64,000 bases of DNA, from positions 6,386,001-6,450,000 of the forward strand of contig NZ_CP123228.1 of the NCBI RefSeq assembly GCF_029855045.1, written 5' to 3'. Made by a program: the position numbers and the translations under genes. The notes beneath the pieces are model-generated. The model did not search any database. It saw only the letters and a list, made by a program, of their open reading frames with translations, and was not told the DNA's origin. This document shows positions 50,403 to 60,160 of the stretch, in pieces (the first letter of the stretch is position 1; every line of letters starts with the position of its first letter). Source of the stretch: Piscinibacter sp. XHJ-5. Its GTDB lineage: Bacteria; Pseudomonadota; Gammaproteobacteria; Burkholderiales; Burkholderiaceae_C.

Positions 50403-51470
50403 ATGAGAGCGATCACGAGTTGGACCCTGGCCGCGGCGCTGACCGCCGGCCTGGCGCTGCTGACGTGCGCCGCCGCATGGGCACAAGCGTCTGCGCCGGT
50501 GCAGCGGCTGCGCATCGTCGGCGGATTGGCCGCCGTCAATCAATACACGCGCCAGGAGGAGCCGTTCTGGACGCAGGAGCTGCCCAAGCTCACCGGCGGC
50601 CGGGTCACTGCCGAGATCGTGCCTTTCGACCGCGCCGGCATCCGTGGCCAGGAGATGCTGCGACTGATCCAGCTCGGCGTCGTGCCCTTCGGCACCGCGA
50701 TCCTGAGCCTGTCGGCCACGCAGGAGCCGGTGTTCGGCGCACCCGACCTCGCGGGTCTCAACCCCGACATGAAGTCGGTTCGCCGCACGGTCCTCGCCTT
50801 TCGGCCCTATCTCGAGAAGACACTGCGCGACCGCGGCATCGAGCTGCTGGCGGTGTATGCCTATCCGGCGCAGGTCGTGTTCTGCAACAAGCCCTTCACC
50901 AGCCTGGCCGACCTGGCCACGCGCCGCATCCGCACGTCGAGCCCGCCGCAGGCCGACCTGATCGAGGCGCTGGGCGGCGTGCCCGTGCAGACCGGCTTCG
51001 CCGACATCATGACCAACATGCGCAGCGGGAACATCGAATGCGCCATCACGGGCACGATGTCGGGCAACACGATCGGCCTGCACGAGGTGACGACGCACGT
51101 CCACTCGATGGCGATCAACTGGGGCCTGTCGGTCTTCGCCGCGAATGCGGCGGCGTGGAACGCGCTGCCGCCGGATGTCCGCAAGCTGCTGCGCGACGAG
51201 ATGCCCAAGCTCGAGCAGGCCATCTGGACCGAGGCCGAGCGCGAAACCGGGGAGGGCATTGCCTGCAACACCGGCAGCCCCACCTGCCAGCAGGGCCAGA
51301 AAGGGAAGATGGCCGAGGTGAAGGCCTCGCCCACCGACGACGCGCGGCGACGCGCGATCTTCGTCGGCACCGTGCTCGCGCGCTGGGTGCACCGATGCGG
51401 CCCTTCGTGCGCCGACGTCTGGAACCGCACGATCGGGCCGGTGGTGGGCCTGGAAGCGCGGGTCAAGTGA
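50403..51470 (+). CDS. TRAP-type solute-binding protein (DctP family), orphan
   Basis: 355 residues with a signal peptide (MRAITSWTLAAALTAGLALL, cleavage near AWAQ) and the DctP fold: the RIRTSSPPQADLIEALGGVPV segment with the conserved Arg for carboxylate ligands. GAGGAAGC is the ribosome site; the frame opens earlier at a GTG (50331) that overlaps paiB but would displace the signal peptide. No TRAP membrane subunits are present; the next gene, 11 bases on, is a hybrid kinase, so the protein may feed a sensor, not a transporter. Extra Cys pair CNTGSPTC near the C-terminus. Confidence 0.85.
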   Translation: MRAITSWTLAAALTAGLALLTCAAAWAQASAPVQRLRIVGGLAAVNQYTRQEEPFWTQELPKLTGGRVTAEIVPFDRAGIRGQEMLRLIQLGVVPFGTAILSLSATQEPVFGAPDLAGLNPDMKSVRRTVLAFRPYLEKTLRDRGIELLAVYAYPAQVVFCNKPFTSLADLATRRIRTSSPPQADLIEALGGVPVQTGFADIMTNMRSGNIECAITGTMSGNTIGLHEVTTHVHSMAINWGLSVFAANAAAWNALPPDVRKLLRDEMPKLEQAIWTEAERETGEGIACNTGSPTCQQGQKGKMAEVKASPTDDARRRAIFVGTVLARWVHRCGPSCADVWNRTIGPVVGLEARVK

Positions 51471-51481
51471 AGTAGCCGACC

Positions 51482-53968
51482 ATGGCGCTGCCCGTGCGAG
51501 TCCAGGCTGCGATCTGGGGCGTTGTGACGCTCTTCGTCGCGGCCACCATCGCCGCCACCGCGAGCCTGGTCGCCCGCGGTGAGCGCGACGCAGTCCGCGA
51601 AAGCGAGGCCAAGGCGGAACGCTTCGTGAGCGGCGCGGAGGCGGCACTGAATCGCACCCTGCTGGGCGTGGACGTGCTGCTCGCCGGCATCGACTCGCTG
51701 CTGCGGCCGGCGGTGCGGCCCGACGGCTCGCTGAACGCGCCGCACGCCAATCAGCTGCTGCTCGACCTGACCAGCCGGCACCTGCTGGTGCGCGACGTCG
51801 CGGTGCTGGCCGACGACGGCTCGGTGCTGGCGGCCGCGCAGCCCAACAGCCAGCGCATGGGCGTCGACCTGCCCAAGGGATTCGCGGCCGACGTGCTCGC
51901 ACAGAGCGCGCCGCAGCTTGCGATCAGTGCGCCGGTCGTCAACTTCGCGACCTCGGAGCGGGTGCTCTACTTCGCCCGGCCGCTGCGGCTGGCCAGCGGA
52001 CGCAGCGTGCTGGTGGTGGGCGAAGTGCCGGCCTCGCTGCTCGCCACCATCCTGTCGCAGGCGATCGAGATCCGCGGCCTGGTCGTCACCTTCGAGCGCG
52101 AGGACGGCCAGCTGCTGACCAGCGTGCCGCCCGACGAGAGGCTGATGGGCCAGAAGCTGAGCCCGCCGCTCGACCTGCGGCAAGCCACCGGCGTGTCGCA
52201 GCGCGCACCGGGCCGGCTGGGCGCGGCTCCGGCGATCGTGGTGTCGCGGCCCACGCTGTACCGCTCGGTGATGATCGCCGCCAGCATTCCGCTCGATGCC
52301 GCGCTCGCCGAATGGCGCCGCGAGCGCGGCGACATCCTGAAGGTCGCTGCCGCCTTCATCGCGATGTTCATGGCCGCCGGCGGCTTCATCCAGTGGCAGA
52401 TGGCGCGGCTGGGCGGCGCACGCAGCGAGGTGGCCCGGGCCAAGGCGACGCTGGACCAGGCCCTGGAGGCGATGGCCGACGGCTTCCTGCTGTGCGACGC
52501 GGACGATCGCGTCGTCGCCTGGAACCGGCGCTACCTCGAGATCTTCCCTTGGCTGCGCGATGTCATCGGCGTGGGCGTGCCGTTCCAGACGCTGGCCGGG
52601 GCCATCGCGCCGGCGCTGCTGCCCGAGGGCAACGAGGAGGAGCGGCGCGCCTGGCTGGAGCGCCGCATGGCCATCCACGCGAGCGGCAACGGCATGTACG
52701 AGCAGGAGCTGGCGCACGGCATGGTGGTGCACGCGATCGAGCGACGCACGCCGGACGGCGGCGTTGTCAGCGTGACGCGCGACATCACCGCCGCCGAACG
52801 CGCGCTGGCTCGCGCCAAGGCCGCCGCCGAGGCGGCCAACGAGTCGAAGTCGCAGTTCCTCGCGGCGATGAGTCACGAGATCCGCACGCCGCTCAATGGC
52901 GTGCTGGGCATGAACGGCCTGCTGCTGAACACGCCCCTCACGCCGGAGCAGCGGCGCTACGCCGAGCTGATCCGCAGCTCGGGACAGACGCTGCTGACGG
53001 TGATCAACGACATCCTCGACCTGGCGAAGATCGAGGCCGGCCGCATGGAGCTGGAGATCGTCGAGTTCGATCCGTCCGCCACATTGGACGAGGTGGTCTC
53101 GCTGCTGTCGGTGCGCGCCCAGGCCAAGGGGCTGGCGATGAACCTGAAGATGCCGCACGACGTGCCGCGCGCGCTGCGCGGCGATCCGAGTCGGCTGCGC
53201 CAGGTGCTGTTCAATCTGATCGGCAACGCGCTCAAGTTCACCGAGCAGGGCAACGTGGACATCGAGGTGTCCCATCGGCCGCTGCCCGAGGAGCGCGTCG
53301 AAATGACGATCGCCGTGCGCGACACCGGCATCGGCATCGCGCCCGACGCGATGCCCAAGCTGTTCGACCGTTTCATGCAGGCCGACGCGACGACAGCGCG
53401 CCGCTACGGCGGAACCGGGCTCGGCCTGGCGATCAGCCGCGAGATCGTCGATCTGATGGGCGGACGCATCGAGGTCGACAGCGCGGTCGGCGTGGGCAGC
53501 ACCTTCCGCGTCATCGTGCCGATGGTGCGCGGTGATGCAGAGCGGCTGAGCGCCGCCGAGTCGACGCTGCATGCCGGTGCGGACATGGGGGGCCTGCGCA
53601 TCCTGGTCGCCGAGGACAACGGCGTGAACCAGATCCTCATCAAGGCCATCCTCGACCAGATGGGCCACTACAGCGACATCGTCGGCAACGGGATCGAGGC
53701 GGTGCAGCAGGTGCAATCGACGCACTACGACCTCGTGCTGATGGACATCCAGATGCCCGAGATGGACGGCGAGGCCGCGACGCGCGCGATTCGCTCGCTG
53801 ACCGACGGTGTCGCCTCCATCCCGATCATCGCGATGACGGCCAACGCGATGGTCGAGCACCGCGAGGCCTATCTGGCCAGCGGGATGGATGACTACGTGT
53901 CCAAGCCGATCAACGCGAAGGCGCTGGCGGCAGCGATCGCACGGGCGACGAGCCGCAATACGGTCTGA
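51482..53968 (+). CDS. Hybrid sensor histidine kinase with receiver domain
   Basis: 828 residues. Membrane helix (~8-30), periplasmic dCache-like domain (~35-280), second helix (~285-303), PAS domain (~320-440), HisKA with MSHEIRTPLNG, HATPase (NALKFTEQG, DTGIGIAPDAMPKLFDRF, GGTGLGLAI) and a C-terminal receiver with phospho-Asp in VLMDIQMPEMDGE. Phosphate may pass to an unknown Hpt protein; none is adjacent. The upstream TRAP binding protein is a candidate periplasmic partner. Confidence 0.93.
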   Translation: MALPVRVQAAIWGVVTLFVAATIAATASLVARGERDAVRESEAKAERFVSGAEAALNRTLLGVDVLLAGIDSLLRPAVRPDGSLNAPHANQLLLDLTSRHLLVRDVAVLADDGSVLAAAQPNSQRMGVDLPKGFAADVLAQSAPQLAISAPVVNFATSERVLYFARPLRLASGRSVLVVGEVPASLLATILSQAIEIRGLVVTFEREDGQLLTSVPPDERLMGQKLSPPLDLRQATGVSQRAPGRLGAAPAIVVSRPTLYRSVMIAASIPLDAALAEWRRERGDILKVAAAFIAMFMAAGGFIQWQMARLGGARSEVARAKATLDQALEAMADGFLLCDADDRVVAWNRRYLEIFPWLRDVIGVGVPFQTLAGAIAPALLPEGNEEERRAWLERRMAIHASGNGMYEQELAHGMVVHAIERRTPDGGVVSVTRDITAAERALARAKAAAEAANESKSQFLAAMSHEIRTPLNGVLGMNGLLLNTPLTPEQRRYAELIRSSGQTLLTVINDILDLAKIEAGRMELEIVEFDPSATLDEVVSLLSVRAQAKGLAMNLKMPHDVPRALRGDPSRLRQVLFNLIGNALKFTEQGNVDIEVSHRPLPEERVEMTIAVRDTGIGIAPDAMPKLFDRFMQADATTARRYGGTGLGLAISREIVDLMGGRIEVDSAVGVGSTFRVIVPMVRGDAERLSAAESTLHAGADMGGLRILVAEDNGVNQILIKAILDQMGHYSDIVGNGIEAVQQVQSTHYDLVLMDIQMPEMDGEAATRAIRSLTDGVASIPIIAMTANAMVEHREAYLASGMDDYVSKPINAKALAAAIARATSRNTV

Positions 53969-53978
53969 CCCGGGATGT

Positions 53979-53996
53979 GGCCGCAGCGAAGCGGCC
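53979..53996. terminator. Short hairpin between the convergent kinases
   Basis: GGCCGC-AGCGAA-GCGGCC followed by four C; a weak bidirectional stop between the two hybrid-kinase genes. Confidence 0.35.
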
Positions 53997-54006
53997 CCCA
54001 TTCCGC

Positions 54007-56790
54007 CTACGCCGCGGTATCCGCCGTGTCGTCCAGCAGCCGATCCGTCACGTCGAACAGCCGCTCGGCGGTCACCGGCTTCACCAGGTGCTCGTCGAAA
54101 TTCGTGGCCATCGCCCGCGCACGATCGGGCTCGCGGCCATAGCCGGTGAGCGCGACGATGCGCACGCCGGCGACTCGCGGATCGGCGCGCAGGCGGCTGG
54201 CGAGCTCGTAGCCGTCCATGCCGGGCAGGCCGATGTCGAGCAGCGCCAGCTCGGGGACGAAGCTGTCGAGCGCGGCGAGCGCCGCCGCCCCGTCGGCCGC
54301 GATGCAGACCTGATGGCCGGCGTCGCGCAGCAGCTCGCTGAGGGTGTCGGCGGCGTCCGCGTTGTCATCGACCAGCAGCACGCGGCCGCTGCGGCGCGGG
54401 CGTGGCGTCGCGGGCGCCGGCAGCGCATCGGCAGTGGGCGGGGGATCCACGGCAGGCAGGCGCAACGTGAAGCGGCTTCCCAGACCCGGCCCCTCGCTTT
54501 CGGCGACCACGGTACCGCCGTGCAGCTGGACCAGCGTCCTGACGATCGCCAGTCCGAGCCCCAGGCCGCCCGAGTGGCGGTCCATGCCCTGCTCGCCTTG
54601 CGTGAAGAGGTCGAAGATGCGTGGCAAAAGCTCGGGCACGATGCCGCTGCCGTTGTCCTCCACGACGATCTCCACGTCGGCGCCGTCGCGGCGCATGTGC
54701 AGCACGATCCGCTCGTCGGGTGCCGTGAACTTGGCCGCGTTGTTCAGCAGGTTCGACAGCACCTGGGCCAGGCGCACGGCATCGCCCGCCACGAAGACCG
54801 GCTCGGACGGCACATCGACCTCGATCGGACGCTCGCGGCGCTCGAGCGCGGGCTGGGTGAGCTCCAGCGCGCGCTCCACCACCGCCTTCATGTCGACGCG
54901 GTCGCGCTCGATCTGGATCTTGCCGCGTGCTATGCGCGACACGTCGAGCAGGTCGTCCACCAGCCGCAGCAGATGAGCCACCTGCCGCTCGATGATGCGG
55001 CGCTCCATCGCGGCCTCGCCCCCGCCGCGCCGCGCCATCAGGTGCAGCGCGGTGACGATCGGGGCGAGCGGGTTGCGCAGCTCGTGGCCGAGCATCGCGA
55101 GGAACTCGTCCTTGGCGCGGTTGGCTCGCTCCGCCTGGCTTCGCGCCATCTGTGCGTCGGCGTACAGGCGAGCGTTGTCCAGCGCCAGCGCGGCGCGCTG
55201 CGCCAGCTCGACGAGCAGCGCGCAGTCGTCGTCGCCGAAGCCCCGGTCCGACTCGGCCTGCAGGGCCGCCATGGCGCCCAGCGTGCGTCCGCGCGCGACC
55301 AGCGGAACGATGAAGTACGAGCGCATCCCGATCGCCTTGGCGAAGGTGAGCAGGTCGTGGTCGCGTGCGCTGTCGAAGTCCTTGGGGCGGTCGAGGTGGG
55401 CGAGGTGCGAGCGGCCGGTGGCGACCGTCCAGGCCATCGAGCCGGGCGTGTTGGCCGACGCATGCAGGCGCTGCACGAGCTCGGCGCCCAGCCGCGACTT
55501 CTGCGGATCGGAGTGGTGCGTCAGCGCGCGCTGCAGCCGGCCCTCGGCGTCGACGAGGTCGACGCGGCACCAGTCGGCGAGTCCCGGCACGATGATCGAG
55601 GCGAGCGCTTCGAGCGTCGCATGCGGCTGCAGGGAGCGCGACAGCACGGCGCCGGCCGAAGCCAGCATTTCGAGCCGGCGCCGTGCCTGCTCGGCGCCTG
55701 AACGCGCCGCGCGCTCGGCCGCCAGCAGCCGCTCTCGCTCGGCCTCGTCGCGGGCGCGCTGCTCGGCCGACGCACCCAGCGTGTCGGCGACCTCCTGGAT
55801 CTCGTGGATGTCGGTGGGCGCCATCGTCGGCGTCTCGCCGCGTCCGAGTGCCTGCGCGGCGCGGCGCAGCTCGGCGATGGGACGGTTCACGCTGCGCGCG
55901 ATGCCCAGCGCCGCGAGGGCACCCAGCACGGCCGACAGCAGGACACCGCCGCCATACGCGAGCGACGAGCGCCAGGTGCCGGCCTCCACGCTGCTCATCG
56001 GGATGCCCACGGCGACCGACCAGCCGCTGCCCTTGATGCGCGTGTAGGCGCTGAGAACGGCGTCGCCTTCGAGCGCATAGGTGACGCCGACGCCCTCGTC
56101 GACGCCCGCGGCCATCAGCCGCTGCAGGCTGGGCGCGGGCGGCGTGCCGATGTTCTTGGCGTTCGCGCGCGAGCGCGCGACGCGAGCCGACTTGGAGTCG
56201 AAGATGGACACCACCCAGTCTTCGGGGACGCGCTGGCGATTGACGACCTCGAGAAACGCCTCGGGGTTGATGACGCCGGTGAGGACGAAGCGCAGCTGCC
56301 CTTCGCGCACCACCGGCACGCGAACCGGCACGCCGAACTCGCCTCGCGGGCCGCGCCTCAGCGGTCCAACCAGCGGGGCCTTGGTCTGCACGAGCTGATC
56401 GAAGCTCTCGGGCTCTGCGATGGCCAGGTCGCTGCGTCCGGGCGGATAGCCGGTGTGGGCCAGCACCTGGCCATCGGGACGCGCCAGGATGATGGCTCGC
56501 CATTGCGGTCTTGTCGCGACAACCGGCCGCGCCACGCGATAGAACGACTGCATGTCGCCGCTGTCGAGCGACGTCGACGTGGCCAGCGCCTCCAGCACGT
56601 AGCTGGCGCCGCGCAGCTCGGCATCGACGGCGCTGGCCAGCGCGCGCGACAGCTCGAGGCTGGCCCGTTCCATCTGCTCGCGCTGCTGCAGTGCGAGCGC
56701 ATACAGACCGATGCCGGACATGAAGGCGAGCGGCAGGATGCCGACGGCGGCCAGGAGGAACAGGCGCTTGCGAAGACCGATGCTGCGCAT
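54007..56790 (-). CDS. Hybrid sensor histidine kinase with Cache, HAMP, GAF and receiver domains
   Basis: 927 residues. Membrane helix (~9-31), periplasmic Cache domain (~35-270), second helix (~280-305), HAMP, a GAF domain (~395-560), HisKA with MLGHELRNPLAPI, HATPase (NAAKFTAPDERI, DNGSGIVPELLPRIF, GGLGLGLAI), and a C-terminal receiver (VLLVDDNADAADTL, Asp in LALLDIGLPGMDG). The start at 56790 (MRSIGLRKRLFLL) precedes the helix; the frame stays open for 43 more codons without support. No partner response regulator nearby. Unrelated in sensor layout to the kinase it converges with. Confidence 0.9.
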   Translation of the reverse strand: MRSIGLRKRLFLLAAVGILPLAFMSGIGLYALALQQREQMERASLELSRALASAVDAELRGASYVLEALATSTSLDSGDMQSFYRVARPVVATRPQWRAIILARPDGQVLAHTGYPPGRSDLAIAEPESFDQLVQTKAPLVGPLRRGPRGEFGVPVRVPVVREGQLRFVLTGVINPEAFLEVVNRQRVPEDWVVSIFDSKSARVARSRANAKNIGTPPAPSLQRLMAAGVDEGVGVTYALEGDAVLSAYTRIKGSGWSVAVGIPMSSVEAGTWRSSLAYGGGVLLSAVLGALAALGIARSVNRPIAELRRAAQALGRGETPTMAPTDIHEIQEVADTLGASAEQRARDEAERERLLAAERAARSGAEQARRRLEMLASAGAVLSRSLQPHATLEALASIIVPGLADWCRVDLVDAEGRLQRALTHHSDPQKSRLGAELVQRLHASANTPGSMAWTVATGRSHLAHLDRPKDFDSARDHDLLTFAKAIGMRSYFIVPLVARGRTLGAMAALQAESDRGFGDDDCALLVELAQRAALALDNARLYADAQMARSQAERANRAKDEFLAMLGHELRNPLAPIVTALHLMARRGGGEAAMERRIIERQVAHLLRLVDDLLDVSRIARGKIQIERDRVDMKAVVERALELTQPALERRERPIEVDVPSEPVFVAGDAVRLAQVLSNLLNNAAKFTAPDERIVLHMRRDGADVEIVVEDNGSGIVPELLPRIFDLFTQGEQGMDRHSGGLGLGLAIVRTLVQLHGGTVVAESEGPGLGSRFTLRLPAVDPPPTADALPAPATPRPRRSGRVLLVDDNADAADTLSELLRDAGHQVCIAADGAAALAALDSFVPELALLDIGLPGMDGYELASRLRADPRVAGVRIVALTGYGREPDRARAMATNFDEHLVKPVTAERLFDVTDRLLDDTADTAA

Positions 56791-56981
56791 CTGGGGCTCG
56801 TCAGGCAGGGACTCGCGCCGCCGGTCGCGCCCCAACGATGTGCCCGCGGCCGGGCTGGTTCGCTGCAACACCCATTGTTGTTGTCCTTGCAAGAGAAGGA
56901 GGCGACCCCTGATCGCCACGGCAGATGTTAGGGCCTGTCAACGCCGATTGGCGCGTTCCCATGCCGTGCGTGCGCCCCAGC

Positions 56982-57005
56982 AAAACGGCGGCCCGCAGGC
57001 CGCCG
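56982..57005 (-). terminator. Rho-independent terminator of ssb
   Basis: Minus strand: CGGCGGCC-TGCG-GGCCGCCG followed by TTTT, 28 bases after the ssb stop. The remaining 56791-56981 gap shows no gene. Confidence 0.85.
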
Positions 57006-57033
57006 CAGCGATGGGGGAAAACGCGAACTTCGC

Positions 57034-57522
57034 TCAGAACGGAATGTCGTCGTCCATGTCGTCGAAGCCGGTGGACGACTTGGCGGCGGGCTTGCTGGCA
57101 GCCGGCTTGGCAGCCGGCGCACTGCGCTCGCTGCGCTCTTCGCCGCCGCGGCTGTAGCCGCCGCCCTCGTCACTGCCGCCCATGCCTTCACGACCGCCGA
57201 GCAGCTGCATGGATTCGGCAACGATTTCGGTGGTGTAGCGGTCGTTGCCGTCCTTGTCCTGCCACTTGCGCGTCTTGAGGCGGCCTTCGATGTAGACCGG
57301 GCGGCCCTTCTTGAGGTATTCGCCGGCCACCTCGGCCTGGCGGTCGTACAGCACGACCGAATGCCATTCGGTCTCTTCCTGCTTCTCGCCGCTGTCGCGG
57401 TTTTTCCAGTTGCGCGTGGTGGCGATGCGCAGGTTGCACACAGCGGAGCCGCTGGGCGTGTAGCGGACCTCGGGGTCGCGGCCGAGGTTGCCGATGAGGA
57501 TGACTTTGTTCACGCTCGCCAC
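57034..57522 (-). CDS. ssb: Single-stranded DNA-binding protein
   Basis: 162 residues from GTG with AAGGAG 9 bases upstream. OB fold ([22 protein letters not shown] ... [20 protein letters not shown]), Gly/Ser-rich flexible linker and the protein-docking tip DDDIPF. It protects single-stranded DNA in replication and repair. Essential housekeeping gene; the low-GC recombinase region begins within about 55 bases upstream of its start codon, so its promoter must lie in that short space or in the element. Confidence 0.97.
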   Translation of the reverse strand: MASVNKVILIGNLGRDPEVRYTPSGSAVCNLRIATTRNWKNRDSGEKQEETEWHSVVLYDRQAEVAGEYLKKGRPVYIEGRLKTRKWQDKDGNDRYTTEIVAESMQLLGGREGMGGSDEGGGYSRGGEERSERSAPAAKPAASKPAAKSSTGFDDMDDDIPF

Positions 57523-57576
57523 TGTGTCTATCTCCTTGAAACGTAGCGGCGGCGCGGTGACCCCGCCAAAGTCGCT

Positions 57577-57593
57577 ATCTAGACAGTCTAGAT
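57577..57593. repeat. Perfect 17-base palindrome at the element-ssb junction
   Basis: ATCTAGAC-A-GTCTAGAT lies 12 bases past the stop of the helix-turn-helix gene and 55 bases upstream of the ssb start. Read as ATCTA-GACAGTC-TAGAT it has inverted arms around a 7-base centre, as tyrosine-recombinase core sites have. It could also be an operator; it has no T run, so it is not a good terminator. Confidence 0.5.
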
Positions 57594-57604
57594 GAAGGTC
57601 GCCA

Positions 57605-58312
57605 TTATCTCTCAGTCCTTCGGAGGGGCGTTACCGACGCACCCGCCGGACCAGGGAGCCCGTCCGAAGGCGGGCGGCCCCGGCTGTCGGACGCCAGGTG
57701 CGCTCCCGCGACGGCAGCAGCCTCAAGGTCGCCTTGATCGCCCACTTGCAGTTCGGCCTCGGCCTGCGAGATGAAGTCTGAAAGCGACCTTGGCAACTCA
57801 GACGGGACCCGCCAGCACTGCCTGAGCGCAATAGCGTAGGTGTAGGCCGTCATCACTGCGTCCCGCTCGCGCCTTTCCGCACGCTTGCGCCTCTTCTCCT
57901 CGGCTTCAGCCGCGTCTCGCTGCTTAATCAGTTCGTTGGCCAAAGCAGCCACGTCCGGGGCATCAGACGGCCTTCCGACTTCTTCGCGGAATCGGCTACG
58001 GCGGCCCTTGCTAGCAATTTTCTCGGCTCGCTGCGCAATCGCAGTATCGATTTCATCGATCAACTTCTGATGCACATGACTGCGCATTGCATCCTTTCGA
58101 CGAGAGTACAACGTGGTTCGATTTACGCCCGCTTTCGCCAAGACCATGCTGACGCTCAACTGCGTGTCAACCTCCACCAAAAGCTCGCTCAAGGCCTGAC
58201 GAACTCGCTCGGCAAACGCGGCGCTCCGTGCAAGTGCGATCGCTGGAGCGGTTGCGGCACCTTTCGTTGATGGACCGGCTTGACGGATTTTTGTCTTGGG
58301 CGCGCCGGTCAT
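57605..58312 (-). CDS. Helix-turn-helix accessory protein of the recombinase module (TnpC-like position)
   Basis: 235 residues. The N-terminal ~80 residues hold a helix-turn-helix ([18 protein letters not shown], about 52-70) resembling TetR-type DNA-binding heads; the middle is strongly charged helix ([18 protein letters not shown], likely coiled coil) and the C-terminus is Gly/Pro-rich. The start is chosen at 58312 because it overlaps the stop of the preceding recombinase (ATGA). In Tn554 a small non-recombinase protein, TnpC, occupies this last position and influences orientation and efficiency of transposition; similarity here is in position and general form, not proven by sequence. Confidence 0.65.
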   Translation of the reverse strand: MTGAPKTKIRQAGPSTKGAATAPAIALARSAAFAERVRQALSELLVEVDTQLSVSMVLAKAGVNRTTLYSRRKDAMRSHVHQKLIDEIDTAIAQRAEKIASKGRRSRFREEVGRPSDAPDVAALANELIKQRDAAEAEEKRRKRAERRERDAVMTAYTYAIALRQCWRVPSELPRSLSDFISQAEAELQVGDQGDLEAAAVAGAHLASDSRGRPPSDGLPGPAGASVTPLRRTER

Positions 58313-60156
58313 GAGTTGGCTCCACGGTCGATTTCCATCCCGGCCAATATGCGATCGCACGCCTCCAACCCTTTTACAGCAGCTTCCCTCAATGGCGTTG
58401 GAGCGTCCTGACGAGAGATCACTAACACGTGCACCTTCCTCTGCCCGATCCAGTGCTCTCTCGAACCCGCGTGAGCGAAAAGATTTGGACATGCCGCGCA
58501 ATGGACATCGGTTCGATTTGCGTAGTCCGGCCCGAGGCCGTCCGTCGAACAGCGCGCATGTCGATCGCGCGTATTCGATCGAATGCAATACCCGTGAGGG
58601 CCGGGCACGATCGACATATTCTGTCGTTCAGCTAGGCGCTTGACGTATTGGAAGATCCTGTCAAGAGACAAGACCTGAACTGAGGCCTGCAGCCGCAGTC
58701 TGAGGCGAGACAACCAACTTCCAAAGCCGCCTGCGAAGCGAGAGGTTCCGAGAATTGCCCGCGTGAACACGTCGAAAAGGAGGGACTGCTGTGCTTCGGG
58801 CAGATATCGATCGGCATCCTCTACGCCCACGTAGTCCAGTGTGTATTGGCCGTCCTCGTGATACAAGTATGAGGCGAGCGTCTCTAGGTCGCCGATTTCA
58901 TAGCGCCACATGTGCAAGAGAACAAATGCCTTTCGCAACATGTGCGGTCGAAGCGGACGATGAATGTCGAGCCCGATTGACAGCGCGAATTCGTCTATGA
59001 CACGGTAGAGGAAACGAGTCGTCGCAGGCTGAGCAGGCTCACTATATCGGCGCGACCAGACCGGATCGGTCAAGATCAAGCTGTCGTCTTTGTCCCGGCG
59101 AAGGTCCACGCTGAGTGCGCGAAGTGCATCCACAACCTGGACAACGATTGCATGGACAGGTCGCTGAGTCTCCTTGCCCGTCGGGGTTTTGCTGGTCTTT
59201 CGAACTCGACCAAGTAATTCAGGATATGCCGCGGTGACGTCGATGCAGCTCTCTTTCAAGGATGCCGCCTCATGCTTTCTGAAGGCGACGAACCCGAAGA
59301 TGAGGACGAGGAGAGCGCCATAGCACTTGCCAAGCTCTTTCCTTAGTACCTCAGACGGATACGGTCCCTCCCTGAGCGACTCCTGGTTGAACCACTTCCA
59401 TGTTGCAATTTCAGCGCAGACTGCTTCAGAAATCAGTCGGCCACGAGGATCGGTCCATTTCGATTCGTACTCCTGGGAAATCGCCAGGACACAATTTCTA
59501 GCCGCCTTTAGCTCGTGGAGCCTATCGAGCCATTTCAGCGCCTCATTGAATGCAAAAAATATCTGCTGCGGCTCCAGGGAATGTGTGTGCGCATCTCCCT
59601 TTCCGACCAGGCGGGCGGTACGTTCTAACGAGCCATGAACCGGAAACGGGTCAAAGGCTAATGCCTCATCGAGATGATCTCGTAGAAGCCAGAACAACCT
59701 CACTGAACTTAGCTTGAAGGAAGCTGCACTGACTGTCACATTGAGCGACTTGATGTGGCCCGCAAATTCCTCAATGTCGCTTTGCTGGAACTCTGATGGC
59801 GAGCGAATTGATTGATCGATCGCCCAAGCCGCAATCATCCGAAGTTGAATCCCGTACGCATTTGTCGTGCTGGATCGATGACTCTCTGTATGGTCGCTCT
59901 CTCGGTGCCACCAAGTTGCGGCTTTGACCGCATTGAGCCAACGCGCATGTCTAGCATCGAGAAGGTTGCCGTTTCTCCCGAGCGCGTAGCTCCAGTTGAG
60001 TCGAGACGAAGCGGGTGGCGCCCCTGGAAGTGGCTCCCCGAAAATCCAGGTTTGCGAGTCGAAGTCGGATAGCAGCCAGGGGCGTTTCGGATATGTGACT
60101 ACCTGCCCAATTGCAGGCTCACTCATTTGCGCGGATTGCGAGCGTTCCGGCGTCAT
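58309..60156 (-). CDS. Tyrosine recombinase 3 (large, C-terminal Cys cluster)
   Basis: 615 residues, much longer than ordinary integrases (~300-400) but near Tn554 TnpB (~630). The C-terminal catalytic domain shows Arg I in FRKHEAASL, a Lys in KTSKTPTGKETQRP, HMLRKAF for the HxxR box, and a late His/Tyr in YLYHEDGQYTLDYVG. After the catalytic part is a Cys-rich segment (CIRSNTRDRHARC ... HCAACPNLF), a possible zinc site. The N-terminal ~250 residues would bind arm or core DNA. Starts 4 bases after the second recombinase and overlaps the helix-turn-helix gene. Low G+C compared with the chromosome. Confidence 0.8.
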   Translation of the reverse strand: MTPERSQSAQMSEPAIGQVVTYPKRPWLLSDFDSQTWIFGEPLPGAPPASSRLNWSYALGRNGNLLDARHARWLNAVKAATWWHRESDHTESHRSSTTNAYGIQLRMIAAWAIDQSIRSPSEFQQSDIEEFAGHIKSLNVTVSAASFKLSSVRLFWLLRDHLDEALAFDPFPVHGSLERTARLVGKGDAHTHSLEPQQIFFAFNEALKWLDRLHELKAARNCVLAISQEYESKWTDPRGRLISEAVCAEIATWKWFNQESLREGPYPSEVLRKELGKCYGALLVLIFGFVAFRKHEAASLKESCIDVTAAYPELLGRVRKTSKTPTGKETQRPVHAIVVQVVDALRALSVDLRRDKDDSLILTDPVWSRRYSEPAQPATTRFLYRVIDEFALSIGLDIHRPLRPHMLRKAFVLLHMWRYEIGDLETLASYLYHEDGQYTLDYVGVEDADRYLPEAQQSLLFDVFTRAILGTSRFAGGFGSWLSRLRLRLQASVQVLSLDRIFQYVKRLAERQNMSIVPGPHGYCIRSNTRDRHARCSTDGLGPDYANRTDVHCAACPNLFAHAGSREHWIGQRKVHVLVISRQDAPTPLREAAVKGLEACDRILAGMEIDRGANS

Positions 60157-60160
60157 GTTC

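Noticed and set aside
57577..57593. Palindrome as a rho-independent terminator
   Set aside because: One-base centre and no T run on either side make a poor terminator.
58313..58588. Longer N-terminus for the helix-turn-helix gene
   Set aside because: The extra part is antisense-frame overlap with recombinase 3; the ATGA coupling at 58312 gives a better start.
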